From CAZLFQ01 sp044229535 (lineage in GTDB: Bacteria > Pseudomonadota > Alphaproteobacteria > Rickettsiales > Midichloriaceae): 59,338 bases of DNA. Made by a program: the position numbers and the translations under genes. Where the stretch lies: the NCBI GenBank assembly GCA_044229535.1, contig JBGASU010000002.1, positions 1 through 59,338 of the forward strand, read 5' to 3'. Positions 8,848 to 16,982 of the stretch are shown here, piece by piece. Each line of letters opens with the position of its first letter. The first letter of the stretch is position 1. The notes below the pieces were generated by a model that ran no database searches, was not told where the DNA came from, and was given only the letters and a program-made list of their open reading frames with translations.

Positions 8848-11309
8848 TTTTTACCTGCTGATATTTTCATTGCTACGTTCTCAATTGCATCTTCCAAGGA
8901 AAAACCTTGTTTTTGTAATTGTTGAATTTTCGTGAAGTCTTCTCCTTTTGAGCTGTAAAGAGCAATAGAGTAAGGGTCTAAAATCATGCGGCCTATTACC
9001 CAACCTATACCTCCGCCATAAATCATCATTTCTGAGTATTGTTGATCTACCATACACAAGCTTTTAAGAGCTTTTTCCATCTCCCCATCCATGGCAATAC
9101 GTCCGCTTTTCTTCATGGATTCTATGGATTCTTTGTTTTGTGATAATAAACAAAACCAATCAGTGTTTTGTACGATTGCCTGTCCTGCAGCGTTTTTATA
9201 GTAATCATCAATCGACTGCGTTCCTGTTACTAATTGAGCATTATGTTTTCTCGATTTTCTTGCGAAAGCTTCACAAGCATCAGCCCCTTGAGCGCCGCCT
9301 AATAAGCTATGCGCTTCATCTATGACTAATGTAGTAGTCTTAGATCGATCACCATGGAATGCTTTCTCTTTCGCTAGAAACATAACAACCATGACTACAA
9401 CTTTGAGTAAGTCAGGCTTACTTTTAATACGATCAAACTCAAATACATAGAAGGCATTATCAAGAGTAATACTAGCTTGACCATCAAAGAATCGTGCGTA
9501 CAAACCCTCGACTGTATATTTAACCAGCATTGACCCAAGATCTTTAGCTCTTAGATCATCATGCCTTCTCAAATATTCCGAAACCTTTGTGACGTCCCCT
9601 TTATTTCTATAATTTTTCCAAACATCATTTACAGCCTCTGCTATACGCGCATTTTCGATATCATCAGTAGGCGCTGTTTCGCGACACATTTGTCTTATCA
9701 TTAGATTGATAAAATGAAGGACTTCTTCTTTATAATCAGGGTTGAGATCTATTACTTCTTCTTTAACTATTGAGAAGGGATTCAGACATATGCTTCCCTC
9801 AGCACTAAATTCTACAAATGATCCACCTTGTAATATGCATGAATTCATAAATGATCTTCCATCATCTATTACCACTACTTGCCCACCTGTACCCAATAGA
9901 GAAGAAACCATTTCCTGCATTGCTACTGACTTGCCGCTTCCAGATTTACCAATGAAAGCTACATTGTAGTTTCCAGTTTGGTTCGAGAAGGGATTCCAAT
10001 AAAAAGGCTGCCCTCTCCTACCAAACATAAGCATTAATGGAGAATTATGACCCTTCCATTCACCTTGCAACGGGGATATATTCGCGCAAGACCATGTCAC
10101 CATTGACTTTTGACGAGCAAACTTCGTTAAATCTTCTTTCATACCTTCACTTAAAGTAAACGGCATTGCAGTCAAAAAACTCTGTACTTGTAGATACCTG
10201 TCACGTTGTAAATTCCAACCTTTAGCTTTGTAGATCGAACGAATGTAACGCTCTGAACTATCAACTTCATCTTGCTTTGAAAATATTAAGACTTGATAAG
10301 TAGTTCGAACTAACTTTTGACCATTTTTAATTTTCTCAACTACGAATTTCCAATCCCTATTAGATTCAAGTATTGATGGAACAAATTTAGCTATCCCGCT
10401 CCCACTTTGTTGCATGGCTCTAAGAGATTTCATAGATGCCCTGTTGTTTTCTTGATTTTCATTACCATATACAAATGAAAATACCGTTAAGAATGGACAT
10501 GGCATCCTAAGGAAATCTGAGTAAACATGCCCTATCAAATCCTGATTAAACCACTGCGCCCAAACCTCAGGGTATTCGTTTATAGAAAAACATCTAACTT
10601 CGATTGACTCGGATGATGGTTTGTCAAAAACTAAACCGTTTTCTCCTACGCTTATAGATCGCTCAAAGTTACATATATGCTCTTTTAAGGAATCAATTTC
10701 ATTCCATTTTAATATAGAATTTCTATCTTTAACCGAAGGACTCACCCACTCATCTAGAATGTTTATGAATGTATCAGGGTTAATATCCCATGCATGCATG
10801 CCTGAACTTTGCAAAGTAGTTTTTAATTGTTCCTTTAGCGAAAGTATTGCGCACTTGCCTAATTCACCGAAAGAGTAAGGAATTGATACTGCAATAAAAA
10901 TTCTGAAATTTCTTATAACATAGGGATTTTTAAATAAACTATCCCAGTTGGCTTTAGCGAAGTACTCACCCCTTTTCTCCGCTAACTTTTTATACACCCC
11001 TTGCTTTTCTAACCGAGGCTCTTGCCAACTATTGAACTTTTGGGCTACTTTAGGACTTGCCCAGTTATAAACTTGTATTGCAGTCCCTTCAGGCACGCCA
11101 TCAGTGATCATACTTGATAAAATGTTGACCATCTCCTCTGAAGCCCCACATAATGGTGTAACCTCTAGGAAAAAACCATAAGAACCCTCATTAAGATATA
11201 ATGCATCACCCACGTCATACATGTTATATGGCAATCTCTCCATAAAACTAGCAGGAACAGAATTACTGCTAGTAAAATTCTTCAATAATGATTGAAATCT
11301 CTGTCTCAT
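8844..11309 (-). CDS. traC: TraC, F-type T4SS assembly ATPase (VirB4-like)
   Basis: Cytoplasmic ATPase that energises pilus assembly, 821 residues (F TraC 875). The N-terminal domain carries the TraC-specific opening (FMERLPYNMYDVGDALYLNE). The C-terminal ATPase core has Walker A GKSGSGKS near residue 455 and Walker B TTLVIDEAHSLLGG near residue 661, then an arginine-rich ARKSRKHNAQLVTGTQSIDD block. The gene begins in the ATGA overlap with the traV stop and ends in an ATGA overlap with trbI, so the operon is tightly coupled here. Confidence 0.95.
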   Translation of the reverse strand: MRQRFQSLLKNFTSSNSVPASFMERLPYNMYDVGDALYLNEGSYGFFLEVTPLCGASEEMVNILSSMITDGVPEGTAIQVYNWASPKVAQKFNSWQEPRLEKQGVYKKLAEKRGEYFAKANWDSLFKNPYVIRNFRIFIAVSIPYSFGELGKCAILSLKEQLKTTLQSSGMHAWDINPDTFINILDEWVSPSVKDRNSILKWNEIDSLKEHICNFERSISVGENGLVFDKPSSESIEVRCFSINEYPEVWAQWFNQDLIGHVYSDFLRMPCPFLTVFSFVYGNENQENNRASMKSLRAMQQSGSGIAKFVPSILESNRDWKFVVEKIKNGQKLVRTTYQVLIFSKQDEVDSSERYIRSIYKAKGWNLQRDRYLQVQSFLTAMPFTLSEGMKEDLTKFARQKSMVTWSCANISPLQGEWKGHNSPLMLMFGRRGQPFYWNPFSNQTGNYNVAFIGKSGSGKSVAMQEMVSSLLGTGGQVVVIDDGRSFMNSCILQGGSFVEFSAEGSICLNPFSIVKEEVIDLNPDYKEEVLHFINLMIRQMCRETAPTDDIENARIAEAVNDVWKNYRNKGDVTKVSEYLRRHDDLRAKDLGSMLVKYTVEGLYARFFDGQASITLDNAFYVFEFDRIKSKPDLLKVVVMVVMFLAKEKAFHGDRSKTTTLVIDEAHSLLGGAQGADACEAFARKSRKHNAQLVTGTQSIDDYYKNAAGQAIVQNTDWFCLLSQNKESIESMKKSGRIAMDGEMEKALKSLCMVDQQYSEMMIYGGGIGWVIGRMILDPYSIALYSSKGEDFTKIQQLQKQGFSLEDAIENVAMKISAGKK

Positions 11310-11626
11310 TATTGTTTATACCTAACTTTACTGATTTCATGAAAGTTCTGATCAGAATCAATGTATTCCGCAAACCAGATGCCATACTCTTTCTTGGATA
11401 TTTCAGTTTCTTTCGAATTATTCGATGATGGTTCTTTTTCTCCCTCTTCTGTGACAATTCTTGCTGTGGCATTAACATCGGCACGTTCTATATTTATACA
11501 CCCATATCCCTGCTGTTTACCGCAGTCCCACTCTCCTTGCACATTAGTATGACTACATGCATTTAATAACATCAATATTAGGAGAGATTTAAGATTGCTA
11601 ACCTTATTTAACTTTCTGAGTCTCAT
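11309..11626 (-). CDS. traV: TraV, outer-membrane lipoprotein of the F-type channel
   Basis: Short TraV-family lipoprotein. The start is set at the ATG at 11626 (MRLRKLNK) because an AAGGAGG site lies five bases upstream; the open frame extends six codons further. The lipobox is LLNAC, followed by the TraV-like segment GEWDCGKQQGYGCINIERAD with two conserved cysteines. At 105 residues it is shorter than F TraV (171) but similar to other compact versions. TraV anchors the TraB-TraK-TraV core complex that spans the envelope. The start lies inside the 3' end of traB. Confidence 0.87.
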   Translation of the reverse strand: MRLRKLNKVSNLKSLLILMLLNACSHTNVQGEWDCGKQQGYGCINIERADVNATARIVTEEGEKEPSSNNSKETEISKKEYGIWFAEYIDSDQNFHEISKVRYKQ

Positions 11627-12812
11627 CTGAACCTCCTTTTCCATCTAAATAAACTCCATCAATGAACACCAATTCCACATCTATACCTGCTGCCATTGAT
11701 ATAACTGGTTGATACTGTTCAGCTCTTTTAATTAAGTATTCTGAAAGTCTACTGCTCGAACTCTCTATTCCTTTGCCTATACCACTTCCAACTATGTCTT
11801 GAGCAGATGATTGTTGAGTAGCTAACCCGCTAGGTAAAGCGATAGGATTTGCAAATCTTTGCGCTAAACCATTCCCTGCACCAGATGCAATCCCTGCAAG
11901 AAAGCTTTTAAATACAAAGTCCCCTTCTCTACTGACTACATCTCCCCTTACACCAGCTTTACCTAAACCTGCTACATAGCCTTGAATGTTAGTTTCAAAA
12001 ACTTTACCTTCCTCACGACTGCATGCCATTTTTAAAAGCCTGACAAAGACTTTCTCGCTACTTAAGTCACCTGATGCTGCACCTGTTACTACACAGCCAG
12101 CTATATCAACTTCTTGAATATCTCCGTTGGTTGCAGCACTCTTTGCTTTCCCAGTTACCCTAAATAATACTGGGCGTGGTTCGCTTTGCGAACTAACACC
12201 CACAGATGCATCAACACCAGATATGACTACACTTGAGGCATAACTACCTGCTGGAATATAATTTTTTAAGTTATAGCTATTAACGCCCGCATGGCCTCTA
12301 TCTAAATTAACTTCAAACTGTTGGATTTTGCTTGATTGAAGATTGTCAGAGCCAATATCTAAGTTATTAGGATTAAAATTTGAATTTTCTGCCCCTGCAT
12401 TTCTACTTAATTCAAAATCCTCTCTAAGCCTAGATATTTCCAAAGCTAAGGAATCTAGATTTGCAGGAGAATTCTCTTCTTCGATAGTTTTAAGGCTTTT
12501 TTCAAGCTGAGATACCTTGTCTTCTAAAACTTTATTTTCCTTTTGTTGTAGAGACAATTTCTCATCAATGGACTCAAGTAGCTTCTCTGACTTATACACC
12601 CATTGATGCTCAGGAGTTTGTCCTCCTGATATTCCAGAAATCTCTATCCTTTTCTTATGGTCTAAATTAGTTCTCAAACTTTTAGGGTTATTATTCTCAC
12701 TCATAAACACTATCATGCAGGAAAAACCTACAGCGATAGCCAATAGTAAAGCCAAGTATAGATATTGTTTTAGCTTAACATTTTTTTCAAAATAATTCTT
12801 AATACTCTCCAT
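11604..12812 (-). CDS. traB: TraB, VirB10-like core-complex protein
   Basis: Inner-membrane-anchored VirB10/TrbI-like scaffold that spans the periplasm. There is one membrane segment (residues 17-36), then a coiled coil (SEKLLESIDEKLSLQQKENK and onward, about residues 73-115), then the beta-barrel domain with ASVVISGVDASVG and RPVLFRVTGKAKSAATNG (about residues 190-230) and GDVVSREGDFVFKSFLAGIA. Length is 402 residues against 475 in F. The start has a strong GGGGGGAAAA site. It overlaps traK by about 14 bases and traV by about 22 bases. Confidence 0.93.
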   Translation of the reverse strand: MESIKNYFEKNVKLKQYLYLALLLAIAVGFSCMIVFMSENNNPKSLRTNLDHKKRIEISGISGGQTPEHQWVYKSEKLLESIDEKLSLQQKENKVLEDKVSQLEKSLKTIEEENSPANLDSLALEISRLREDFELSRNAGAENSNFNPNNLDIGSDNLQSSKIQQFEVNLDRGHAGVNSYNLKNYIPAGSYASSVVISGVDASVGVSSQSEPRPVLFRVTGKAKSAATNGDIQEVDIAGCVVTGAASGDLSSEKVFVRLLKMACSREEGKVFETNIQGYVAGLGKAGVRGDVVSREGDFVFKSFLAGIASGAGNGLAQRFANPIALPSGLATQQSSAQDIVGSGIGKGIESSSSRLSEYLIKRAEQYQPVISMAAGIDVELVFIDGVYLDGKGGSDETQKVK

Positions 12813-13509
12813 TTTTCCCCCCTTTTATCACATATATATTGGTTGCCTCTTGGGGGTCTAGATGTTGATTATCAATACTCCATGCTAGCCACTTTTCTTC
12901 GTCATTTTTTTCTAAATCACTTATTTCAACAGTAACAGGATCATCAGTTCTGTTTGCATATTCATAAATTTCTCCTACAAAACCTAATTTCTTTGATTGA
13001 TGATAAAGTACAAACTCTACACCATTCACTTTGACTATTTTTCTATCATTTTCGTTGAAGCTACTTCTCTCTAGGTTGCGTAGATACCTAACAAACTTGA
13101 TGATCTTGTCTTTAAAACTGTTTTTAAAATTATCAAAAGACTTATGAGAATCTTCCTGATCTGTAAGTATTATTTGTTCAGAAGGAATCTGCTTAGGTTT
13201 TAAAAGTAATTTATAAGTTCTACCTTTTTCAGTAGATATAAATGCGTTTATAGGAAGTATTCTCGCATTACTAGGCTTTAAATATATATCGCCTATTTTC
13301 TTATCTTCTAAAAATTCCAACTCTCCCTGATTAAGTTTTACAGAACTAATCCTATCAAACTCAACCTTAATTCTAGTTAACTGATCAGCAGAGATATTCA
13401 ACGTCACCTCTCCTCCATCGTAAATTATACGATTTTGTTTGGCATAAGCAGGAGTCAACCCAAGCGCCAAACCGATAGCTATCGCATGTAAGCTGTATTT
13501 ATAATACAT
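12799..13509 (-). CDS. traK: TraK, secretin-like core-complex protein
   Basis: TraK is the VirB9-like, secretin-related component between TraB and TraV. The ATG at 13509 (MYYKYSLHAIAIG) is preferred over one four codons upstream because GAGG sits six bases before it. The signal peptide ends at AYA/KQN. The mature protein opens with a beta-strand segment (GGEVTLNISADQLTRIKVE) and a KIGDIYLKPSN strand typical of TraK. Length is about 236 residues (F TraK 242). It overlaps the end of traE by 11 bases. Confidence 0.9.
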   Translation of the reverse strand: MYYKYSLHAIAIGLALGLTPAYAKQNRIIYDGGEVTLNISADQLTRIKVEFDRISSVKLNQGELEFLEDKKIGDIYLKPSNARILPINAFISTEKGRTYKLLLKPKQIPSEQIILTDQEDSHKSFDNFKNSFKDKIIKFVRYLRNLERSSFNENDRKIVKVNGVEFVLYHQSKKLGFVGEIYEYANRTDDPVTVEISDLEKNDEEKWLAWSIDNQHLDPQEATNIYVIKGGKNGEY

Positions 13510-14056
13510 CCGCGACCTCATAAAATTCTTTAAGACTTAAGTAACTATGGCTGTAATCAAAGACGACCCTATATACCTTATTAATACTGCTGACTGTCGT
13601 AAGACCAATTCTTGTATCAAGAACGCCTTTTACTTCAGAAGTAAGATTTTCAGGGTCAATTACTAATTCTTTTATAAAAAATGTTGTTGTAACGTTTCTC
13701 TGCTTAATATCTGTAGCTAATGCGTCTAATTCATGTTTGATTTTTTCGTAATAGTCTGGCTTTGTTTGCTTAAGAACTGATGTTTTCACATATTCATAGT
13801 TATCCGCAGTCAAATTTAGGATTAGATTCGTGAAATCCCTTGTCATTAACTCTAAGTACTCGCTGGAAACTTTTTTCTCTGTAACATAAAACTCTTTCGT
13901 AACCTGTGAAGGAATGACTATAATTTTGGAGTCCAGATTCACTAGACAATAAGCTAGGAGTGAATTGCTAATTAACAAGCAAACCAGCATTATTACTAAT
14001 AGCTTTCTATGCCTTTGAAGAGTTCTATTTGTTTTTATTTGTTCATTTACATTCAT
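13499..14056 (-). CDS. traE: TraE, VirB8-like pilus assembly protein
   Basis: Inner-membrane TraE, 185 residues (F TraE 188). A short cytoplasmic N-terminus (NEQIKTNRTLQRHRKLL) is followed by one membrane segment (residues 20-40) and a periplasmic domain with VSSEYLELMTRDFTNLILN and the ITT-like block (KQRNVTTTFFIKELVID) of the VirB8/TraE fold. It lies three bases after traL and shares its 3' end with traK. Confidence 0.92.
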   Translation of the reverse strand: MNVNEQIKTNRTLQRHRKLLVIMLVCLLISNSLLAYCLVNLDSKIIVIPSQVTKEFYVTEKKVSSEYLELMTRDFTNLILNLTADNYEYVKTSVLKQTKPDYYEKIKHELDALATDIKQRNVTTTFFIKELVIDPENLTSEVKGVLDTRIGLTTVSSINKVYRVVFDYSHSYLSLKEFYEVADVL

Positions 14057-14059
14057 AGC

Positions 14060-14353
14060 CTAACCAACAAATAATCTTAGGTGTGAGGCGGGCGTTTTTT
14101 TCAGATAGAATATACTGCTTGGAAGAACCCAATACGCTAATGAACGAATAACATTAGCTTGATTATTACCTTTAAGTTTTCTCCATTGTAAATAGAAGGT
14201 TATTCCAATTAATATGCCTGTTGTTGTATAACCAACAATTATTCCCATAAATATTGGAACTATCATTAAACAAGCTTCATCTATAGACCAAAATAATAAT
14301 CTTTCAGGCTCATCCAGTCTTTTTGGGATATAATATCTTTCTAAATCCGCCAT
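14060..14353 (-). CDS. traL: TraL, F-type pilus assembly protein
   Basis: Small 97-residue inner-membrane protein, a VirB3-like component. It begins with the conserved YYIPKRLDEPERLLFWSIDE, then two membrane segments (about residues 27-47 and 50-60, ending in a basic FYLQWRKLKG), then the WVLPSSIFYLKKTPASHLR end typical of TraL. F TraL is 91 residues. It sits 21 bases after the pilin gene, as in the F operon. Confidence 0.93.
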   Translation of the reverse strand: MADLERYYIPKRLDEPERLLFWSIDEACLMIVPIFMGIIVGYTTTGILIGITFYLQWRKLKGNNQANVIRSLAYWVLPSSIFYLKKTPASHLRLFVG

Positions 14354-14374
14354 ATTCCACTCACATTTAAAATT

Positions 14375-14722
14375 TTAGAATATAGCGCCTACAACGTTCT
14401 CTATAACAGATGGTCCTGCACCAACTGCAAGAGCTATACCTCCTGTAGGAAAAAGAACTTTAATACTAGAAGTTGCAGCTGCTGCAGCTAAACCTAATAA
14501 TAAAGAAGCAAGGGCAATAATTTTCCCGCCAGCACCTGTTATGATCCCTTTAAGGCTGTTATAGACATCTGTTAATGCTGAAACTTGTTTTAGGTTGTTA
14601 GCGCCTTCTGTCACTGCATAACTGAATTCAGGATTAAAGCAGATACAACATGTGGTCATTACAAATATAGATGTAATTATCCTCGTGTTGACTAATGAAT
14701 GTATTTTTGATGTTTTTGGCAT
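14375..14722 (-). CDS. traA: TraA-like pilin precursor
   Basis: Probable propilin, first gene of the transfer operon. The start is taken at the ATG at 14722 (MPKTSKIHS), supported by an AGAGGA site. The long leader ends near FSYA/VTEG (residue 43). The mature part (about 72 residues) has two hydrophobic segments (GKIIALASLLLGLAAAAATS and GGIALAVGAGPSVIENVVG) linked by a short basic/polar turn (SIKVLFPT), as in F-type pilins. Sequence conservation in pilins is low, so the call rests on size, topology and position directly upstream of traL. Processing could involve the S26 peptidase encoded in the same operon. Confidence 0.83.
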   Translation of the reverse strand: MPKTSKIHSLVNTRIITSIFVMTTCCICFNPEFSYAVTEGANNLKQVSALTDVYNSLKGIITGAGGKIIALASLLLGLAAAAATSSIKVLFPTGGIALAVGAGPSVIENVVGAIF

Positions 14723-14776
14723 ACCTATCCTCTTTTTATAAATTTTCACCCGCAAAACGGATTGATTTAATCAAAA

Positions 14777-14816
14777 GATCTGATAGATTTAGACTTGACT
14801 GTTGGTCTATCAGATC
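14777..14816 (-). promoter_or_regulatory. Hairpin in the leader of the tra operon
   Basis: Perfect 11-bp inverted repeat, GATCTGATAGA (14777-14787) and TCTATCAGATC (14806-14816), with an 18-base loop, in the presumed untranslated leader 55 bases upstream of traA. On the minus strand it is followed by TTTTGATT, so it could act as a weak attenuator or a transcript-stabilising structure. The hairpin is seen directly; its function is inferred. Confidence 0.5.
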
Positions 14817-14824
14817 AACTTTTT

Positions 14825-14852
14825 GGCTGTTGTTAGCGCAACAGCCTTTTTT
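14825..14852 (+). terminator. Rho-independent-type terminator reading on the plus strand
   Basis: Stem GGCTGTTG (14825-14832) and CAACAGCC (14839-14846) followed by six T. By form it ends plus-strand transcripts, yet the plus-strand genes start downstream of it. It may block antisense transcription coming through the tra operon toward the XRE gene, or fold as a hairpin in the tra leader when read the other way. Confidence 0.55.
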
Positions 14853-14891
14853 ATTGTAAGTGCCAAATTAAAAAATATAACACTTAACACC

Positions 14892-14964
14892 AATACACTC
14901 TAGTGTATTATAAATACGTGTCAACGTATTTTTTATTAAATTTACAAACATACTCTTTTGTATT
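14892..14964. promoter_or_regulatory. Cluster of three related inverted repeats, probable operators
   Basis: Between traA and the divergent XRE gene: AATACACT-CT-AGTGTATT (14892-14909), AATACG-N6-CGTATT (14913-14930) and ATACTCTTTTGTAT (near 14950-14963). All share AATAC/GTATT half-sites, the spacing expected of a dimeric helix-turn-helix repressor. A TTGACA on the minus strand overlaps the second repeat, and a possible plus-strand promoter (TTTACA at 14941, 17-bp gap, TATTTT at 14964) overlaps the third. Autorepression by the XRE protein and control of the tra operon is the natural inference. Confidence 0.55.
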
Positions 14965-15012
14965 ATTTTATACATTGTTACATAAGATGGGAGCATAAAC
15001 TAAAATACCAGC

Positions 15013-15480
15013 ATGAAGAAAAAGATAACTTTAAAAACTGATATTCAAATTGAGAAAAACCGTCTCAACGAAGTTTTGCCAGAACTAATTAAAAGAATTA
15101 AAAGTTCTTCCTCAGAAAAACATTTAGCAAAGATGTTAAACGTTCCATACACTACCCTCAGGGCTTTAGTTGGCGAAGTGAACACTAATCCGAAAATAGA
15201 TACATTGATTCCTATTGCTCGCTATTTTGGCGTTTCTATTGACCAATTAGTTGGTATAAGCCCTTTAGAGGACACAAATTCGGACTTAAAATGGAATTAC
15301 GAACTATATAAGTCTAGTCTAGAGGTCGTATATAAAGCATGCACAGAGTACAATTACGTAGTAAAAGCGCAAGATGCATTAATGCTAACTAAAGAAGTGT
15401 ATAAATATCATTTAGATAAGAAAGCTACCAAAGCAGATCAAGACTTCGCAAATTGGCTATTAAAACAGTATAGCCAGTAA
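15013..15480 (+). CDS. XRE-family transcriptional regulator
   Basis: DNA-binding protein of 155 residues with an N-terminal helix-turn-helix: EKHLAKMLNVPYTTLRALVG, then NTNPKIDTLIPIARYFGVSIDQLVG, the classic Cro/C1 layout ending in a 'DQLVG' helix (residues 35-85). The C-terminal 65 residues are helical and may dimerise or sense a ligand. It is transcribed away from the tra operon, with three AATAC-type inverted repeats between them, so autoregulation and repression of conjugation are likely. The ribosome site is weak (GGGAG lies about 20 bases upstream), suggesting low expression. Confidence 0.85.
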   Translation: MKKKITLKTDIQIEKNRLNEVLPELIKRIKSSSSEKHLAKMLNVPYTTLRALVGEVNTNPKIDTLIPIARYFGVSIDQLVGISPLEDTNSDLKWNYELYKSSLEVVYKACTEYNYVVKAQDALMLTKEVYKYHLDKKATKADQDFANWLLKQYSQ

Positions 15481-15593
15481 TATCCCTCATAATATAGTAT
15501 CTTAGGGCATTTTTTACTATAATTTTCTTCCTTTTTCTGATTTTACAATGTATAATCATGCATCTGTTAAAATAAATTTGAGATTTTAATTAA

Positions 15594-16982
15594 ATGTTTG
15601 CGATATTAAAAGAAAAGCAACTAATATTAAAAACGTTTCTTCTTTGCTTAGTATTTTTAAGCATTCTTTTTATTTTTACTTTATACCTTTTCAATGGCTT
15701 CCACAAAAGCAAAATCAAGCAAGAATCAATCTCCTTAGTGGATTCTATTCAGCAAATCTTCTTGGAATATGAATCCTTCGCTACAATCTTAGGCACTATG
15801 TATAATGCCCATTCATTAAGAGAAAACGACTTACAATTATTATTAGCCAATTATCACTTCGTCATTAATCCAGATGCCTTATATATTTTAGAAATTGATA
15901 ATGGAAAACTTATTAGCAAAAATGAAGTAACCTATAATTATCCTTTATTGCTAAATAATATAATTGATATCTACCCTTCCCTAAAAGAGGCGTCAGTTAA
16001 ATACATGCTAGATGGTGACTTAATTTATATTTTTTATGCGTTTCCATCTTTGACGGAAAATACAACTAAAAGTATATTAGTATTTGTTATTGATAGAGAC
16101 ACTATATATAAGATCTTTCCTCATAAATTTAATTTATCATTAAATAAAGGGACTAAAAACGATTACCTAATAAAAGATATTTTATACCTTCGAACTCTTG
16201 ACCAACCTTTAACCATTACTCAACTAGTCGAGAGTCTATCACTTGGATCAATGATATGCTTTTTTATAACCTGCTGTATGGGAATTTTCTCAATCTTACA
16301 TTTTGCCAACACGAAACGACAAAACCTGCTGCAAAGTATAAATCTGACAACTCTCAATAAAGCTAATCAGGATTTAGGAAATTATAATTCTCAAATAATC
16401 GACGCAAACAAAAAATTAGCTGCTTTCTATAACAGAATCTTTGGCCAGTACGTATCAACTGATGAACTTGTCGATAGAATTCAGAATAAGATGCGGCTTA
16501 AAGAGTTAGGCTCTAAAGACATCGTTGATATATTACATGAATGCAAAGATATTATCGCTCCTCTATTAAATGATTCAAAGATAAATTTTGAATTGAGTAG
16601 TTTGGAAGATTTTGAACCTATTCAGCTTGATCCATTCATTATCAAAATGGTTCTTTTGAACTTATTGACTAAGATATGCATCAGGATGCCTATAAAGAAA
16701 GGAGTTATAAATATAAATATGAGCAATAACTCAATGCATACCGTAATCAGTTTTACAGATAATGGGTTCATCACTGATATAACGGCTAAAATAGTTAGTT
16801 TAAAAAATGGAGCACTATACTTACCTGCTCCTGATTTAACGAAACTTCTATTGTCAATAGACGCTACATTAAAGGAAAGTAATTATGGAAATAACGTTAC
16901 TACTCTAACTATAAACAATCAGCAGAGTGCAGAGCAGCCTCTCCAAAATAATATAATTTTTTTCCCAAATCAAAATGCTTAG
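15594..16982 (+). CDS. Membrane sensor protein with degenerate histidine-kinase ATPase domain
   Basis: Protein of 462 residues with a two-membrane-segment sensor layout: segment 1 at residues 12-34, a periplasmic domain of about 180 residues, segment 2 at residues 213-235, then a cytoplasmic part. The C-terminal region reads like a decayed kinase ATPase domain: DPFIIKMVLLNLLTKICIRM stands where an N-box would be and VISFTDNGFITDITAKIVS where the DxG box would be, but the second N-box asparagine is replaced and no H-box with a phospho-acceptor is evident. It may bind a signal and act on the next gene's product rather than phosphorylate a response regulator; none is encoded on the plasmid. Its stop overlaps the next start by 8 bases (ATGCTTAG). 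Confidence 0.6.
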   Translation: MFAILKEKQLILKTFLLCLVFLSILFIFTLYLFNGFHKSKIKQESISLVDSIQQIFLEYESFATILGTMYNAHSLRENDLQLLLANYHFVINPDALYILEIDNGKLISKNEVTYNYPLLLNNIIDIYPSLKEASVKYMLDGDLIYIFYAFPSLTENTTKSILVFVIDRDTIYKIFPHKFNLSLNKGTKNDYLIKDILYLRTLDQPLTITQLVESLSLGSMICFFITCCMGIFSILHFANTKRQNLLQSINLTTLNKANQDLGNYNSQIIDANKKLAAFYNRIFGQYVSTDELVDRIQNKMRLKELGSKDIVDILHECKDIIAPLLNDSKINFELSSLEDFEPIQLDPFIIKMVLLNLLTKICIRMPIKKGVININMSNNSMHTVISFTDNGFITDITAKIVSLKNGALYLPAPDLTKLLLSIDATLKESNYGNNVTTLTINNQQSAEQPLQNNIIFFPNQNA

